Shown: in pieces, positions 40,765 to 49,470 of the stretch
Position numbering within the stretch: the first letter of the stretch is position 1
Layout of the letters: each line of letters starts with the position of its first letter
NCBI RefSeq assembly: GCF_050632385.1
Contig: NZ_CP192599.1
Location: 1,364,001 to 1,428,000 of the forward strand
Length of the DNA: 64,000 nucleotides
Reading direction: 5' to 3'
From: Humitalea sp050632385
Lineage (GTDB): Bacteria; Pseudomonadota; Alphaproteobacteria; Acetobacterales; Acetobacteraceae
The notes under the pieces: model-generated
The model's database searches: none
What the model was told of the DNA's origin: nothing
Seen by the model: the letters and a program-made list of their open reading frames with translations, nothing else
Program-made: the position numbers and the translations under genes

Positions 40765-41730
40765 ATGACCCAAACCATCGCCATGCTGCAGCCGATTTCC
40801 GATGAGATCGAGGCGATCATCAACAGCCTGCTCTCACCGGGCTTTCGCATCATTTCCGTGAAGGGCCGCACCGTCGCGGACCTGTCGGCCGCGGTGGCCT
40901 ATGCCGATTACGGCGTCTGGTGGGACGTCGGCGTGCCGGCCGAGGTGCTGGCCGCCGGGCCGAAGTTGAAGCTGATGCACAAGTGGGGCGTCGGCATCGA
41001 CAACATCGACCTGGACGCGGCGCGTGGGCGTGGCATCCAGGTCGCCCGCACCACCGGCAGCAATGCGACGCCGGTGGCGGAATTCGCCGTGGGCGTGCTG
41101 GTGGCCTTGGCCCGGCGGATCGTCTTCGCACACAACACCACCGTGGCTGGCGGCTGGGCGAAGAATGACGTCTGGAAGCAAGGCATCATGGTGTCGGGCA
41201 AGACCGTCGGCATCATCGGCATGGGCAGCATCGGGCTGCAATTGGCAAAGCGCCTGGCGGCTTTCGATTGCCCGATCCTGTACCACAACCGCAACCGGCT
41301 GCCGGCGGCCGAGGAAGCCAAGCTGGGCGCCGAATGGCGACCGCTGGATTCGCTGCTGGCTGAATCCGACATCATCTCGCTGAACTGCCCGCTGACGCCG
41401 CAGACCGCGGGGATCATCAACGCCCGCGCCTTCGGTCTGATGAAGCGCGGCGTGCTGCTGGTGAACGTGGCGCGCGGTGGCGTGGTGGTGGAGGCCGATC
41501 TGGTCGAGGCCCTGCGCAGCGGGGTCGTCGCCGGGGCGGCCGTGGATGTCTTCGACCAGGAGCCGCCGCCGCCCGATCATCCCTTGCTGCACATGGACAA
41601 TGTGATCGTGACGCCGCATTGCGCCGCCACGGCCTACGAGAACTCCGCCAAGGGCATCCGGCATTGGCTTGGGAATATCGAGCGCGTGTCGCGGGGCGAG
41701 GCGATTCCGCCGCAGGATATGGTGGCCTGA
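40765..41730 (+). CDS. D-isomer 2-hydroxyacid dehydrogenase
   Basis: 321-residue NAD(P)-dependent oxidoreductase. The nucleotide-binding motif is GIIGMGSIGLQLAKRL near residue 152. The catalytic triad lies in NVARGGVVVEADL (Arg), FDQEPPP (Glu) and VTPHCAATAYE (His). It is phosphoglycerate-dehydrogenase-like in layout but without an ACT domain. It starts 12 bp after the gamma-glutamyltransferase with an AGGAGAG ribosome-binding site; probably the last gene of the operon. The substrate is unknown. Confidence 0.9.
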   Translation: MTQTIAMLQPISDEIEAIINSLLSPGFRIISVKGRTVADLSAAVAYADYGVWWDVGVPAEVLAAGPKLKLMHKWGVGIDNIDLDAARGRGIQVARTTGSNATPVAEFAVGVLVALARRIVFAHNTTVAGGWAKNDVWKQGIMVSGKTVGIIGMGSIGLQLAKRLAAFDCPILYHNRNRLPAAEEAKLGAEWRPLDSLLAESDIISLNCPLTPQTAGIINARAFGLMKRGVLLVNVARGGVVVEADLVEALRSGVVAGAAVDVFDQEPPPPDHPLLHMDNVIVTPHCAATAYENSAKGIRHWLGNIERVSRGEAIPPQDMVA

Positions 41731-41734
41731 AGCG

Positions 41735-42475
41735 TCAGTGAAACGACCGGCCGCCGTCCACGGCAAGGGCGGCGCCGGTGACGTAGGATGAGTCCGTGCT
41801 GATCATGAACAGCACGGCCTGGGCGACCTCCATCGGTTCGGCGATGCGCCGCAGCGCATAGGCATTGGGGTTGCCCGGAACGCCCGCGATCAGCGGCGTG
41901 TTCACGAGCCCCGGGCAGACGCTGTTCACCCGGATCGACGGGGCGAGTTCGGCCGCCAATGCGCGCGTCAAATTCACCAGACCGCCCTTGGAGGCCGCAT
42001 AGGCCGTCCTGTTCGGAATGTTCGGCAGCAGGCCCTGGCCGGAGGAGATATTGACGATGGAGGCCGAGGCTTCCTTCGCCAGCCACGGCAGGCAATGGCG
42101 CACGACGCTGTAGGATCCGGTCAGGTTCACGTCGATGACGCGCCGCCATTCCGCGATATCGACATCCTTGACCGAGCCGCGCAGCGCGATCCCGGCGGCA
42201 TTCACCACGCCATCGATGCCGCCCATGGCGGCGGCGCCCTGTTCGGCGGCCGAGGCGACGGCGTCATCATCGGTGATATCGACCTGGAAGACATGGCCAC
42301 CGGTTTCGGCCGCGACCTGGGCCAGTCCATCGGCGTTACGATCGAGCAGCGCCAGGGCCGCACCCTCGGCAGCGAAGAGCTGCGCGGTCGCCCGGCCGAT
42401 GCCGGAAGCCGCGCCGGAGATCAGGATGCGGCGCCCGGCGAGGCGCCGCGTCTTGCCGGGGTGTGCTTCGCTCAT
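41735..42475 (-). CDS. Short-chain dehydrogenase/reductase
   Basis: 246 residues, classical SDR: cofactor motif SGAASGIGRA near residue 20, NAAG, catalytic Ser in VNISSGQG, YAASK (Tyr and Lys), and the C-terminal GAALAVDGG. The start at the inner ATG (42475) is preceded by GGAG; an ATG 11 codons upstream lacks one. It converges with the dehydrogenase operon, the two stops lying 4 bp apart. The substrate cannot be inferred. Confidence 0.9.
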   Translation of the reverse strand: MSEAHPGKTRRLAGRRILISGAASGIGRATAQLFAAEGAALALLDRNADGLAQVAAETGGHVFQVDITDDDAVASAAEQGAAAMGGIDGVVNAAGIALRGSVKDVDIAEWRRVIDVNLTGSYSVVRHCLPWLAKEASASIVNISSGQGLLPNIPNRTAYAASKGGLVNLTRALAAELAPSIRVNSVCPGLVNTPLIAGVPGNPNAYALRRIAEPMEVAQAVLFMISTDSSYVTGAALAVDGGRSFH

Positions 42476-42518
42476 GTGCTGGTCTCCGTCAGGCTTCGTC
42501 AGGGGCAAGGCTGGGGGA

Positions 42519-42753
42519 GTGGCGCCTTGAGAGGGGCGTTGCCCCTCTCAAACTCTCCCCACCAAGGGGCCGTGGCCCCTTGGAACCCACGGGATTTGGC
42601 AAAAGAAAGGGAGGGGCGTCACTGATGCGCCCTGCGGGAGGCGCGGTCTCGCCCCTCCCTTTCTTTTGCCATGACATCGCGCCGGTCCAGGGGCGGCGGC
42701 CCCTGGTTGGGGGAGGTGTGGAGGGGGCGAACAGCCCCTTCCACGGCGCAACC
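42519..42753. repeat. Multi-hairpin intergenic repeat element, copy 1
   Basis: About 235 bp made almost wholly of stem-loops. In order: GAGAGGGGC/GCCCCTCTC; CCAAGGGGCC/GGCCCCTTGG; a perfect 21-bp stem (42598-42618 with 42650-42670) with a 31-base loop that itself folds; CCAGGGGC/GCCCCTGG; and a terminal GGGGC hairpin ending GCGCAACC four bases from the stop codon of the next gene. The ends are loosely inverted. A second copy lies at 59773-61296, interrupted by an IS. It fills the gap between SDR and receptor genes; no coding frame is credible. Confidence 0.85.
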
Positions 42754-42756
42754 TCC

Positions 42757-43725
42757 CTAGCGATTGCGCTCGATGCCGGCGATTTCGACGAGGCGTGCCC
42801 AGTGCGGGATTTCGGCCGCCACGAAGGTGCGCAGCTGCGCTGGCGTCATCGGCATCGGCGTCGCGCCGAGGGTGGTGATGAATTGATCCGTCTGTGGTGA
42901 GCGGAGGATCGCGTTGATCTCCCGATTGAGGCGGTCGACGATCGCGGTATCGGTGCCGGAGGGCACGAAGAAGGCGGCCCAGCTCACCACCTCCACGCCG
43001 GGCAGCCCGACCTGGGCCATGGTGGGCACGTTCGGCAAGGCCGGTGTGCGCATGGCATCGGCGACGGCGAGGACCTTGATGTCGCCGGATGCGATCATGC
43101 CGACGGCGGAGACGGGATCGAGGCAACCGACGTCGATCTGCCCGCCGACCAGATCCTGGATGACCTGCGGCGTGCCGCGGTAGGGCACGTTCAGCATGTC
43201 GACCCGCGCCGTGGCCTTCAGCAATTCGCCGAGCACGCGGCCGGAGGTATTGCCGCTGCCATAGGTCAGGGGCCGCGACGCGCTGCGTTCCCTGGCGATG
43301 GCCATGAAGCCGGCGAAGTCATCGGCGGGGAAGTTGCGCGCGACCATGATCATCATGGGGTTGCGCATCAGCCCGCCGATCGGGTCGAAGTCCTTGATCG
43401 GGTCATAGGGCAGTTCGCGGAAGATCGCCGAATTGACCCCGTGGCCGGAATTCGTGCTGACGAGGATGGTATAGCCATCCGCTGGCGAACGCTTGGCGTT
43501 CTGCGTGGCGATAAGGCCATCGGCGCCGACCTGGTTTTCGACGACGACCGCCTGGCCGAGGTTCTTGCGCAATTCGCCGGCCACGAAGCGGGCGGCGCTA
43601 TCGGTGGCGCTACCGGCGGGGAAGGGCAGGATCATCTTGATGGGGCGCGTGGGGTAGGACTGCGCGACGGCGAGCGACGGCAGGCCGGCGGCGGCCAGGG
43701 CTGCGAGATGGCGACGGCTTATCAT
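42757..43725 (-). CDS. Tripartite tricarboxylate transporter receptor (Bug/TctC family), first
   Basis: 322 residues. Signal peptide MISRRHLAALAAAGLPSLAVAQ, then the Bug hallmarks YPTRPIKMILPFPAGSATDSAARF near the N-terminus, VVENQVGADGLIA, LTYGSGN-SGRVLGELLK and VPYRGTPQVIQDLVGGQIDV. A periplasmic solute receptor that usually delivers carboxylates to a TctAB membrane complex; no such complex is in the window. It heads a minus-strand series downstream of the MBL hydrolase gene. Confidence 0.92.
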   Translation of the reverse strand: MISRRHLAALAAAGLPSLAVAQSYPTRPIKMILPFPAGSATDSAARFVAGELRKNLGQAVVVENQVGADGLIATQNAKRSPADGYTILVSTNSGHGVNSAIFRELPYDPIKDFDPIGGLMRNPMMIMVARNFPADDFAGFMAIARERSASRPLTYGSGNTSGRVLGELLKATARVDMLNVPYRGTPQVIQDLVGGQIDVGCLDPVSAVGMIASGDIKVLAVADAMRTPALPNVPTMAQVGLPGVEVVSWAAFFVPSGTDTAIVDRLNREINAILRSPQTDQFITTLGATPMPMTPAQLRTFVAAEIPHWARLVEIAGIERNR

Positions 43726-43750
43726 TATTGGTTCCTCCCTTGGTGTCGGT

Positions 43751-44608
43751 TCAGGCCATTGGTTCGCAGCGGAACCCCGTCTCCCAACGGGTGATGCGGC
43801 CGTTCAGGGCCATGGGGAAATGGCCGAAGCAGCACAGCGTGGGTTGGTCGCAGTAGGCTTCCAGCAGGCCGCGGCGCGACTGGGCGGCCAACAGCTTGTC
43901 CGTATCGAAGGCGACGGACAGTTCCGGATGGCGAAGTTGGATCGAGGTGTGCAGCAGGTCGCCGGTGATGACCAACTCGTCGCGCCTGGTGCCAAAGGCT
44001 ACGGCGAAGTGCCCGGGGGTGTGGCCGGGTGTCGGGAGAAGGCGCATCGCTTCTTCAAGTTCGAAGTTGTAGTCGACGATCTGTGCGAGTCCTGCCTCGA
44101 CGACCGGCAGGACGCTTTCGGTGTAGACCGTCTCGGGCTTGCCGCCCTGGAGCGCGGTCCAGTGATCGAATTCCTCGCGACCAAAGACGTAGCGCGCCTT
44201 GGGGAAGGTCGGCACCCAGCGGTTGCCGTCGAGCCTGGTGTTCCAGCCGACGTGGTCGGCGTGCAGATGCGTGCACATGACGACATCGATGTCGTCGGGT
44301 GTCAGCCCGGCCTGCTTCAGCGCGCGCATGTAGGTGTCGTTGCGACGCATGTTGAAGAGGTCGCGGCGGTTGTGCTTGTCGTTGCCGATGCAGCTATCGA
44401 TCAGGATGGTCTGGCGCGGGGTCTTCACGATGAAGGACTGGAACACGAGATTCGCCATGTCGCCGTCGCCGAGGAGGCGCTTGGGCATCCAGTCGCGATT
44501 TGCCTCCAGCACCTCGCTGGTCAGGTCGGGCAGCAACTCCCGGATGTTCATGAAGGGCGATTCAAGTTCGACGATCGCCTGGACCGTGACGCTTTCGAGG
44601 GCCTTCAT
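43751..44608 (-). CDS. MBL-fold metallo-hydrolase
   Basis: 285 residues with the metallo-beta-lactamase-fold metal motif CTHLHADHVGWNT (HxHxDH) near residue 112, a later TPGHTPGH (second metal His) and ITGDLLH (bridging Asp). Similar to lactonase-type or thioesterase-type hydrolases of soil bacteria. Its stop lies 25 bp from the receptor gene, and it overlaps the CitE-like gene by four bases, so it is in the acyl-CoA operon; hydrolysis of a CoA ester or lactone is plausible. Confidence 0.88.
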   Translation of the reverse strand: MKALESVTVQAIVELESPFMNIRELLPDLTSEVLEANRDWMPKRLLGDGDMANLVFQSFIVKTPRQTILIDSCIGNDKHNRRDLFNMRRNDTYMRALKQAGLTPDDIDVVMCTHLHADHVGWNTRLDGNRWVPTFPKARYVFGREEFDHWTALQGGKPETVYTESVLPVVEAGLAQIVDYNFELEEAMRLLPTPGHTPGHFAVAFGTRRDELVITGDLLHTSIQLRHPELSVAFDTDKLLAAQSRRGLLEAYCDQPTLCCFGHFPMALNGRITRWETGFRCEPMA

Positions 44609-45480
44609 CGGACGCTTGCCAGGAGTTTGACGGCGCGCTTGAGGTGCGGGATGTCGAACATCTCGCCGTCGATGCCGATGGTGCCGATGCCGCCCTGGGC
44701 TTCGAAGACCGCGACGATGCGCTGGGCCAGCGCGATGTCTTCCGCGGAGGGCGCGAAGGCATCGTTGATGATGGCGACCTGGTCGGGATGGATGGCGACG
44801 CGGCCGGTAAAGCCTTCGCGCGCGGCGGCGCGGCTGGTGGCGCGCAGCCCGTCGAGGTCGCGGAAGTTCACATAGACGGTTTCGACCGCCTGCGCCCCGG
44901 ATGACTTGGCGGCCAGCAGCATGACCGACCTGGCCCAGCGGAAGGTCAGCGCCCAGCGGCCGTCCTCGGCCAGGTTGGTGGCGGCGCCGATGGCGGCGCT
45001 GAGATCCTCCGCGCCCCAGTTCATGGCGAGCAGGCGCGAGATCTTCACGGTCGCGAATTCGCCGAGCCGCAAGGGCGCGGCCGGGGTTTCCGTCGCGACC
45101 GGGGCGATCTTGATATGGCCGGCGGGAACGCCATCACGAGCCTCCAGCGCGTCCAGATAGTGGCTCAGGGTCTGGACATCGGCGGGGCTGTCGATCTTCG
45201 GCTGCATGATCCCGTCGGGCACGCCGCCGACGACCGCGGCCAGGTCGATCAGCGCGGATTCATCCAGGGCATTGATGCGGACCCAGATCTGGTAGTCGCG
45301 TGAGGCGGGTGGGCGTTCGTCGAGGAAGGCGCGGATTTTCTGGCGCGCGATGGGGCGATTGTGCTCCGCGACCGAATCCTCGAGATCGAGGACGATCGCA
45401 TCCGCGCCGGACGCATCGGCCTTGGACATCTTCCTGTCGCTGTCGCCTGGGATGAAGAGCCAGGAACGGATGTTCGGCAC
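44605..45480 (-). CDS. HpcH/HpaI-CitE family CoA-ester lyase (citramalyl/malyl-CoA type)
   Basis: 291 residues, class II-type TIM-barrel lyase. N-terminal RSWLFIPGDSDRKMSKADASGADAIVLDLEDSV is diagnostic; AAPLRLGEFATVKISRLLAMNWGAEDL and AREGFTGRVAIHPDQV follow. Enzymes of this type split citramalyl-CoA to acetyl-CoA and pyruvate, or malyl-CoA to acetyl-CoA and glyoxylate. Next to a CaiB transferase and a MaoC hydratase, the citramalyl reaction of itaconate breakdown is a good fit (inference). Confidence 0.87.
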   Translation of the reverse strand: MPNIRSWLFIPGDSDRKMSKADASGADAIVLDLEDSVAEHNRPIARQKIRAFLDERPPASRDYQIWVRINALDESALIDLAAVVGGVPDGIMQPKIDSPADVQTLSHYLDALEARDGVPAGHIKIAPVATETPAAPLRLGEFATVKISRLLAMNWGAEDLSAAIGAATNLAEDGRWALTFRWARSVMLLAAKSSGAQAVETVYVNFRDLDGLRATSRAAAREGFTGRVAIHPDQVAIINDAFAPSAEDIALAQRIVAVFEAQGGIGTIGIDGEMFDIPHLKRAVKLLASVR

Positions 45481-45498
45481 GCCAGTGTCCTCCGTGTG

Positions 45499-46689
45499 TC
45501 AGGCGATGATGTTCTGGGTTTGCAACCGCGCGATCTCGGCGCTGCCGTAGCCCAGGGTTTCGAGAATCTCTGTCGTGTGCTGGCCAAGGTTCGGCGGCGG
45601 CAGGCCGGGCTTGCGCGGTTCGTCGTTGAACAGCACCGGCTGGGCGATGCCATTGAGCGGACCCGCGGTCGGGTGGTCGTAGTCCAGCACGATCCCCGAT
45701 GCCTTGGTGTGCGGGTGCGCCAGCAACTGGCCAAGGCTGTTGATCGGGGAGCAGGGGACGCCGGCGGCGGCAACCGCTGCATACCAATGCGCGACCGAGC
45801 CGCGCCCGAGAGCGTCCTGCACCAGTTCCAGCGTTTCGGCCCGATGCGTGACGCGGTCGGCATTGGTACGGAAACGCGGATCGTCGGCGATGTGTTCCAG
45901 CCCGACGACGACGCAGAACTTGCGCCAGAGGTTGTCGTTGGCGACGCCGATCATGATCGGCCCATCGGCGGCCTCGAAGGCCTGGTAGGGGCACAGCGCC
46001 TCATGGCTCGACCCGCATTTCGCGGGCTGCACGCCCTTGTTCCAGAAACTGTGGATGTTGTAGCCGAGCAGCCCGACGGCGGTGTCGAAGAGGGAGACAT
46101 TCACCTTGCCGCCCTTGCCCGTGCGATCGCGTTCGACCAGGCAGGCGAGGATGCCGGTCAGCGCGTGCATGCCGGTCATCTGGTCGATTGGCGAGACGGG
46201 GCTGCGGACGTAGCCGCCACCATCCTCACCCGTCAGCGCCATCATGCCGCTGAAGGCTTGCAGGATGACGTCGTAGCCGGGTGCGCTACTCATCGGGCCG
46301 GAGCGGCCGAAGCCGGAGATGCTGCAATAGACCAGCCGGTCGTTCAGGCCGCGCAGGGTATCGGCATCGATGCCGAGGCGTTCGGCGACGCCGGTGCCGA
46401 AACTTTCGATCGCGACATCGGCCGTGACGGCCAGGCGATGGGCGATCTCGCGCCCCTCCTTCGTCTTCAGGTCGAGCGCGATGCTCCGCTTGTTGCGGTT
46501 GACGGTGAGGAAGACGGTGCCGAGCCCCGGGCCGTGGAACGGCGGCCAGCCGCGCGTTTCGTCGCCGGTGCCGACCTGTTCGACCTTGATGATCTCGGCC
46601 CCCATCTCGCCGAGGTAGAGCGTGCACAGCGGCCCCGCCAGCACCTTGCCGAAATCGAGAACCCGCAGACCGTCGAGTGGCTTAGCCAC
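45499..46689 (-). CDS. CaiB/BaiF (family III) CoA-transferase
   Basis: 396 residues, full length. LDGLRVLDFGKVLAGPLCTLYLGEMGAEIIKVE at the N-terminus is the family signature; RNKRSIALDLKTKEGREIAHRL and the central DVILQAFSGMMALTG follow; the catalytic Asp lies in the SPISQM-like PVSPIDQMTGMHALTG region. It overlaps the MaoC gene by eight bases and precedes the CitE-like gene. In an itaconate-type route it would activate the free acid with succinyl-CoA. Confidence 0.93.
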   Translation of the reverse strand: MAKPLDGLRVLDFGKVLAGPLCTLYLGEMGAEIIKVEQVGTGDETRGWPPFHGPGLGTVFLTVNRNKRSIALDLKTKEGREIAHRLAVTADVAIESFGTGVAERLGIDADTLRGLNDRLVYCSISGFGRSGPMSSAPGYDVILQAFSGMMALTGEDGGGYVRSPVSPIDQMTGMHALTGILACLVERDRTGKGGKVNVSLFDTAVGLLGYNIHSFWNKGVQPAKCGSSHEALCPYQAFEAADGPIMIGVANDNLWRKFCVVVGLEHIADDPRFRTNADRVTHRAETLELVQDALGRGSVAHWYAAVAAAGVPCSPINSLGQLLAHPHTKASGIVLDYDHPTAGPLNGIAQPVLFNDEPRKPGLPPPNLGQHTTEILETLGYGSAEIARLQTQNIIA

Positions 46690-47143
46690 CGGAGGGCTGC
46701 TTCTTCATCAGGGCCGAGCGCTTGCAGGTCGCCACGAGTTCGTCGCGCTGGTTGAAGGCGTCATGCCGGAAGATGACGATTCCTGTTTCCGGACGGGAGC
46801 GGCTTTCGCGCATCTCCAGCACGGTCGTGCTCACATGCACGGTGTCACCGTGGAAAAGCGGCTTGGGGAAGCGCACCTCATCCCAGCCGAGATTGGCGAT
46901 GGTGGTGCCGAGCGTGGTGTCGCCCACCGTGACGCCGACCATCAGCCCCAGGGTGAAGGCGCTGTTGACGATGCGCTGGCCGAATTCGGTGTGGTCGCGG
47001 CAGTATTCCTCGTCGAGGTGCAGCGGGGCCGGATTATGCGACAGCGCGGAGAAGAGCACGTTGTCCATCTCGGTTACGGTGCGGCGCACGGCGTGGTCGA
47101 AGGTCATGCCGATTTCGAACTGCTCGTAGAAAAGCCCCGCCAT
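46682..47143 (-). CDS. MaoC-like acyl-CoA hydratase
   Basis: 153 residues, single hot-dog domain: YEQFEIGMTFDHAVRRTVTEMDN, ALSHNPAPLHLDEEYC (hydratase motif, with Asn where Asp is common) and GQRIVNSAFTLGLMVG. Start at the ATG preceded by GGGAGG; a longer frame upstream is not supported. Candidate itaconyl-CoA or mesaconyl-CoA hydratase, supported by its position between a CoA-transferase and an acyl-CoA dehydrogenase. Confidence 0.88.
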   Translation of the reverse strand: MAGLFYEQFEIGMTFDHAVRRTVTEMDNVLFSALSHNPAPLHLDEEYCRDHTEFGQRIVNSAFTLGLMVGVTVGDTTLGTTIANLGWDEVRFPKPLFHGDTVHVSTTVLEMRESRSRPETGIVIFRHDAFNQRDELVATCKRSALMKKQPSGG

Positions 47144-47168
47144 GCGGCGTCCTCCCAAATTGCGTGAT

Positions 47169-48332
47169 CTAGTAGGACTTCGGCTGCCCAAGCGCCTTCT
47201 CGGCGATGAAGGACAGGATGAGTTGTTCGGTGACCGGGCCGATGCGGCAGACCAGCACCTCACGCAGCAGGCGTTCGACGTGGAATTCCTTCGCATAGCC
47301 CATGCCGCCATGGGTCAGGACCGCCTGCAGGCAGGCGTCGTAGCCGGCCTTCGCGCCCAGGAATTTTGCGCCATTGGCCTCGGTCGCGCAGGACTCGCCG
47401 CGGTCGTAGAGTTCGGCGGCGCGTTCGGCCATCAGCAGGGCCGCTTCCAGGTTCAGCCAGCATTCCGCCAGGGGGTGCTGGATGCCCTGGTTCTTGCCGA
47501 TGGGGCGGCCGAACACGACGCGTTCCTGGGCGTATTTCGCGGCGCGGCCGAGGGCATCCTGGCCGATGCCGATGGCTTCGACCGCGATCAGGATGCGCTC
47601 CGGGTTCAGCCCGTCCAGCAGGTAGCGGAAGCCGCGGCCCTCCTCGCCCACGCGGTGGCCGTCGGGGATGAAGAGGTCGTCAATGAAGACGGCGTTGGAA
47701 TCCACGGCGGCGCGGCCGTGCTTCGGAATGCGCCGCACCTCGACCTTCGTGCGATCAAGGTCGGTGTAGAACAGCGTCATGCCGTCGGTCGGGCGCTTGC
47801 CGTCGGCCTTCGGGGTCGTGCGTGTCAGCAACAGGATCTTGTTGGCGACCTGGGCGGTGGAGGTCCACATCTTCCGGCCGGACACGCGGTAGCCGCCGTC
47901 GACCTTGGTCGCGAAGGTGGTGATGCTCGTCGTGTCGAGGCCGGCATCGGGTTCGGTGATGCCGAAGCAGACCTGGTCGTCGCCGGCAATGAGGCCCGGG
48001 ACCCAGGCGGCGCGCTGTTCGTCGTTGCCGTGGACCACGACCGGGTGGAAGCCGAAGATGTTCATGTGGATGGAGGAGGTCGCCGCCATGCCGCCGCCAT
48101 GCAGGGCGACGGTGTGCATGACGATCGCGGCTTCCTTGATGCCGAGGCCGGCGCCGCCGTGCTTTTCCGCCGTCGTCAGCCCGAACCAGCCGTCGGCGGC
48201 CATCGCCTTGTGGAATTCGGTGGGGAAGCGTTCGTCGCGCTCGCAAGCCGCCCAGTAGTCGTCGCCGAAGCGTTTGCACAACGCGGCGACGCTGTCCCGG
48301 ATCGCGCGTTGTTCTTGGGTCATGTTGAACAT
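47169..48332 (-). CDS. Acyl-CoA dehydrogenase
   Basis: 387-residue FAD enzyme. The N-terminal helical domain begins MFNMTQEQRAIRDSVAALC; CFGITEPDAGLDTTSITT and GRKMWTSTAQVANKILLLTRT are the family signatures. The C-terminal GGMGYAKEFHVERLLREVLVCRIGPVTEQLILSFIAEKALG carries the conserved Arg/Asp segment. The ATG at 48332 starts the conserved domain. Located between the MaoC gene and two receptor genes in the same orientation. Confidence 0.92.
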   Translation of the reverse strand: MFNMTQEQRAIRDSVAALCKRFGDDYWAACERDERFPTEFHKAMAADGWFGLTTAEKHGGAGLGIKEAAIVMHTVALHGGGMAATSSIHMNIFGFHPVVVHGNDEQRAAWVPGLIAGDDQVCFGITEPDAGLDTTSITTFATKVDGGYRVSGRKMWTSTAQVANKILLLTRTTPKADGKRPTDGMTLFYTDLDRTKVEVRRIPKHGRAAVDSNAVFIDDLFIPDGHRVGEEGRGFRYLLDGLNPERILIAVEAIGIGQDALGRAAKYAQERVVFGRPIGKNQGIQHPLAECWLNLEAALLMAERAAELYDRGESCATEANGAKFLGAKAGYDACLQAVLTHGGMGYAKEFHVERLLREVLVCRIGPVTEQLILSFIAEKALGQPKSY

Positions 48333-48431
48333 CTTGGATCCGCCCGCTTGATGCTCGCCGATGTTGTCGGCCCGGCATGGGCTTTCGATGCCATGCGACA
48401 GGCCGAATGTCAAATGGTCAAACCTTATACG

Positions 48432-49439
48432 TCACTCCGCGCGAATGTTGGCGCGCGCGATCACGTCACGCCATTTCGCGATATCCGTGGCCAGGCGTTC
48501 GGCCAGCGGCGCTGGCCCGTCGAGGCGCATGAGCGCCTCGCCCTGGGCGATCCAGGCCAGCACGCTGGGCTCGGTCCGCATCTCCGCCAATTCCGTGACG
48601 AGCCGGTCCATCAGCGGTGCCGGAAAGCCCTTGGGCGCGAAGAGGGCGAACCAGCTTGGCGCGGTATAGCCGGGCACGTATTCGGCCATGGTGGGCACGT
48701 CGGGCAGGTTCGGCAGGCGTTCGGACAGGGTGATGGCCAGCAGCCGGCCGCGTCCGGCGCGGATATGCGGCAGGATCTCCAGCGCGCTGCCGAAGACCGT
48801 GTCGATTTCGCCCGTGTAGATCGCGGTGACCGCGCGGGCGACGCCGCCATAGGGCACGTGGGTCAGCTCCACCCCCGCCATGGCATTGAGCATCGCGCCC
48901 GCCAGATGCGCCGCCGTGCCGACGCCGCCGGAGCCATAGGTGTAGCGGTCGGGTTCCGCCTTGGCCTTGGCCAGCAGGTCGCCGAGGTCGCGGATCGGTG
49001 AATCCGCACGCACCATGAAGCCGAGCGCCATGTCGCTGAGCAGCGAGACTGGCGCCAGTTCGCGCACCGGATCGAAGCCGAGGCGGGGCTGGATGCCGGG
49101 CAGGATGGAGATGCCCATCGTGGTGGCGAGCAGCGTCGCGCCATCGGGTGCGGCGCGTGCGACTTCCATGGTGCCGATGGCGCCGCCGGCGCCGGCCTTG
49201 TTCTCGACGATGAAGGTCGAACCCAGTTTCTGGCTCAGTCGCTGGGCGATGAGGCGGATCAGGATGTCCTGGGCGCCGCCCGCGGCGAAGGGGATAAGGA
49301 AGCGCGCCTGGCGCACCGGCCAGGCGGGGGCGGCCGTCTGCGCCGTCGCGGTGCGGCCCTGCAGCCCCGCCAGCGCCGCGGCGCCCAGCAGCACGCCACG
49401 GCGTTGCAGCGCGCCGCCCAGGCGATCGCTTTCGGTCAT
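48432..49439 (-). CDS. Tripartite tricarboxylate transporter receptor (Bug/TctC family), second
   Basis: 335 residues. An N-terminal signal with Arg-Arg and a hydrophobic stretch (GVLLGAAALAGLQGRTATAQ), possibly twin-arginine-like (LQRRGVLLG), precedes the Bug fold: WPVRQARFLIPFAAGGAQDILIRLIAQ, FIVENKAGAGGAIGTMEVARAAPDG, TYGSGGVGTAAHLAGAML. It lies 32 bp downstream of another receptor gene. Differing binding sites suggest receptors for different acids. Confidence 0.92.
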   Translation of the reverse strand: MTESDRLGGALQRRGVLLGAAALAGLQGRTATAQTAAPAWPVRQARFLIPFAAGGAQDILIRLIAQRLSQKLGSTFIVENKAGAGGAIGTMEVARAAPDGATLLATTMGISILPGIQPRLGFDPVRELAPVSLLSDMALGFMVRADSPIRDLGDLLAKAKAEPDRYTYGSGGVGTAAHLAGAMLNAMAGVELTHVPYGGVARAVTAIYTGEIDTVFGSALEILPHIRAGRGRLLAITLSERLPNLPDVPTMAEYVPGYTAPSWFALFAPKGFPAPLMDRLVTELAEMRTEPSVLAWIAQGEALMRLDGPAPLAERLATDIAKWRDVIARANIRAE

Positions 49440-49470
49440 GCGTTTCTCTCCGTGCTTTTTGGGCGATGCG

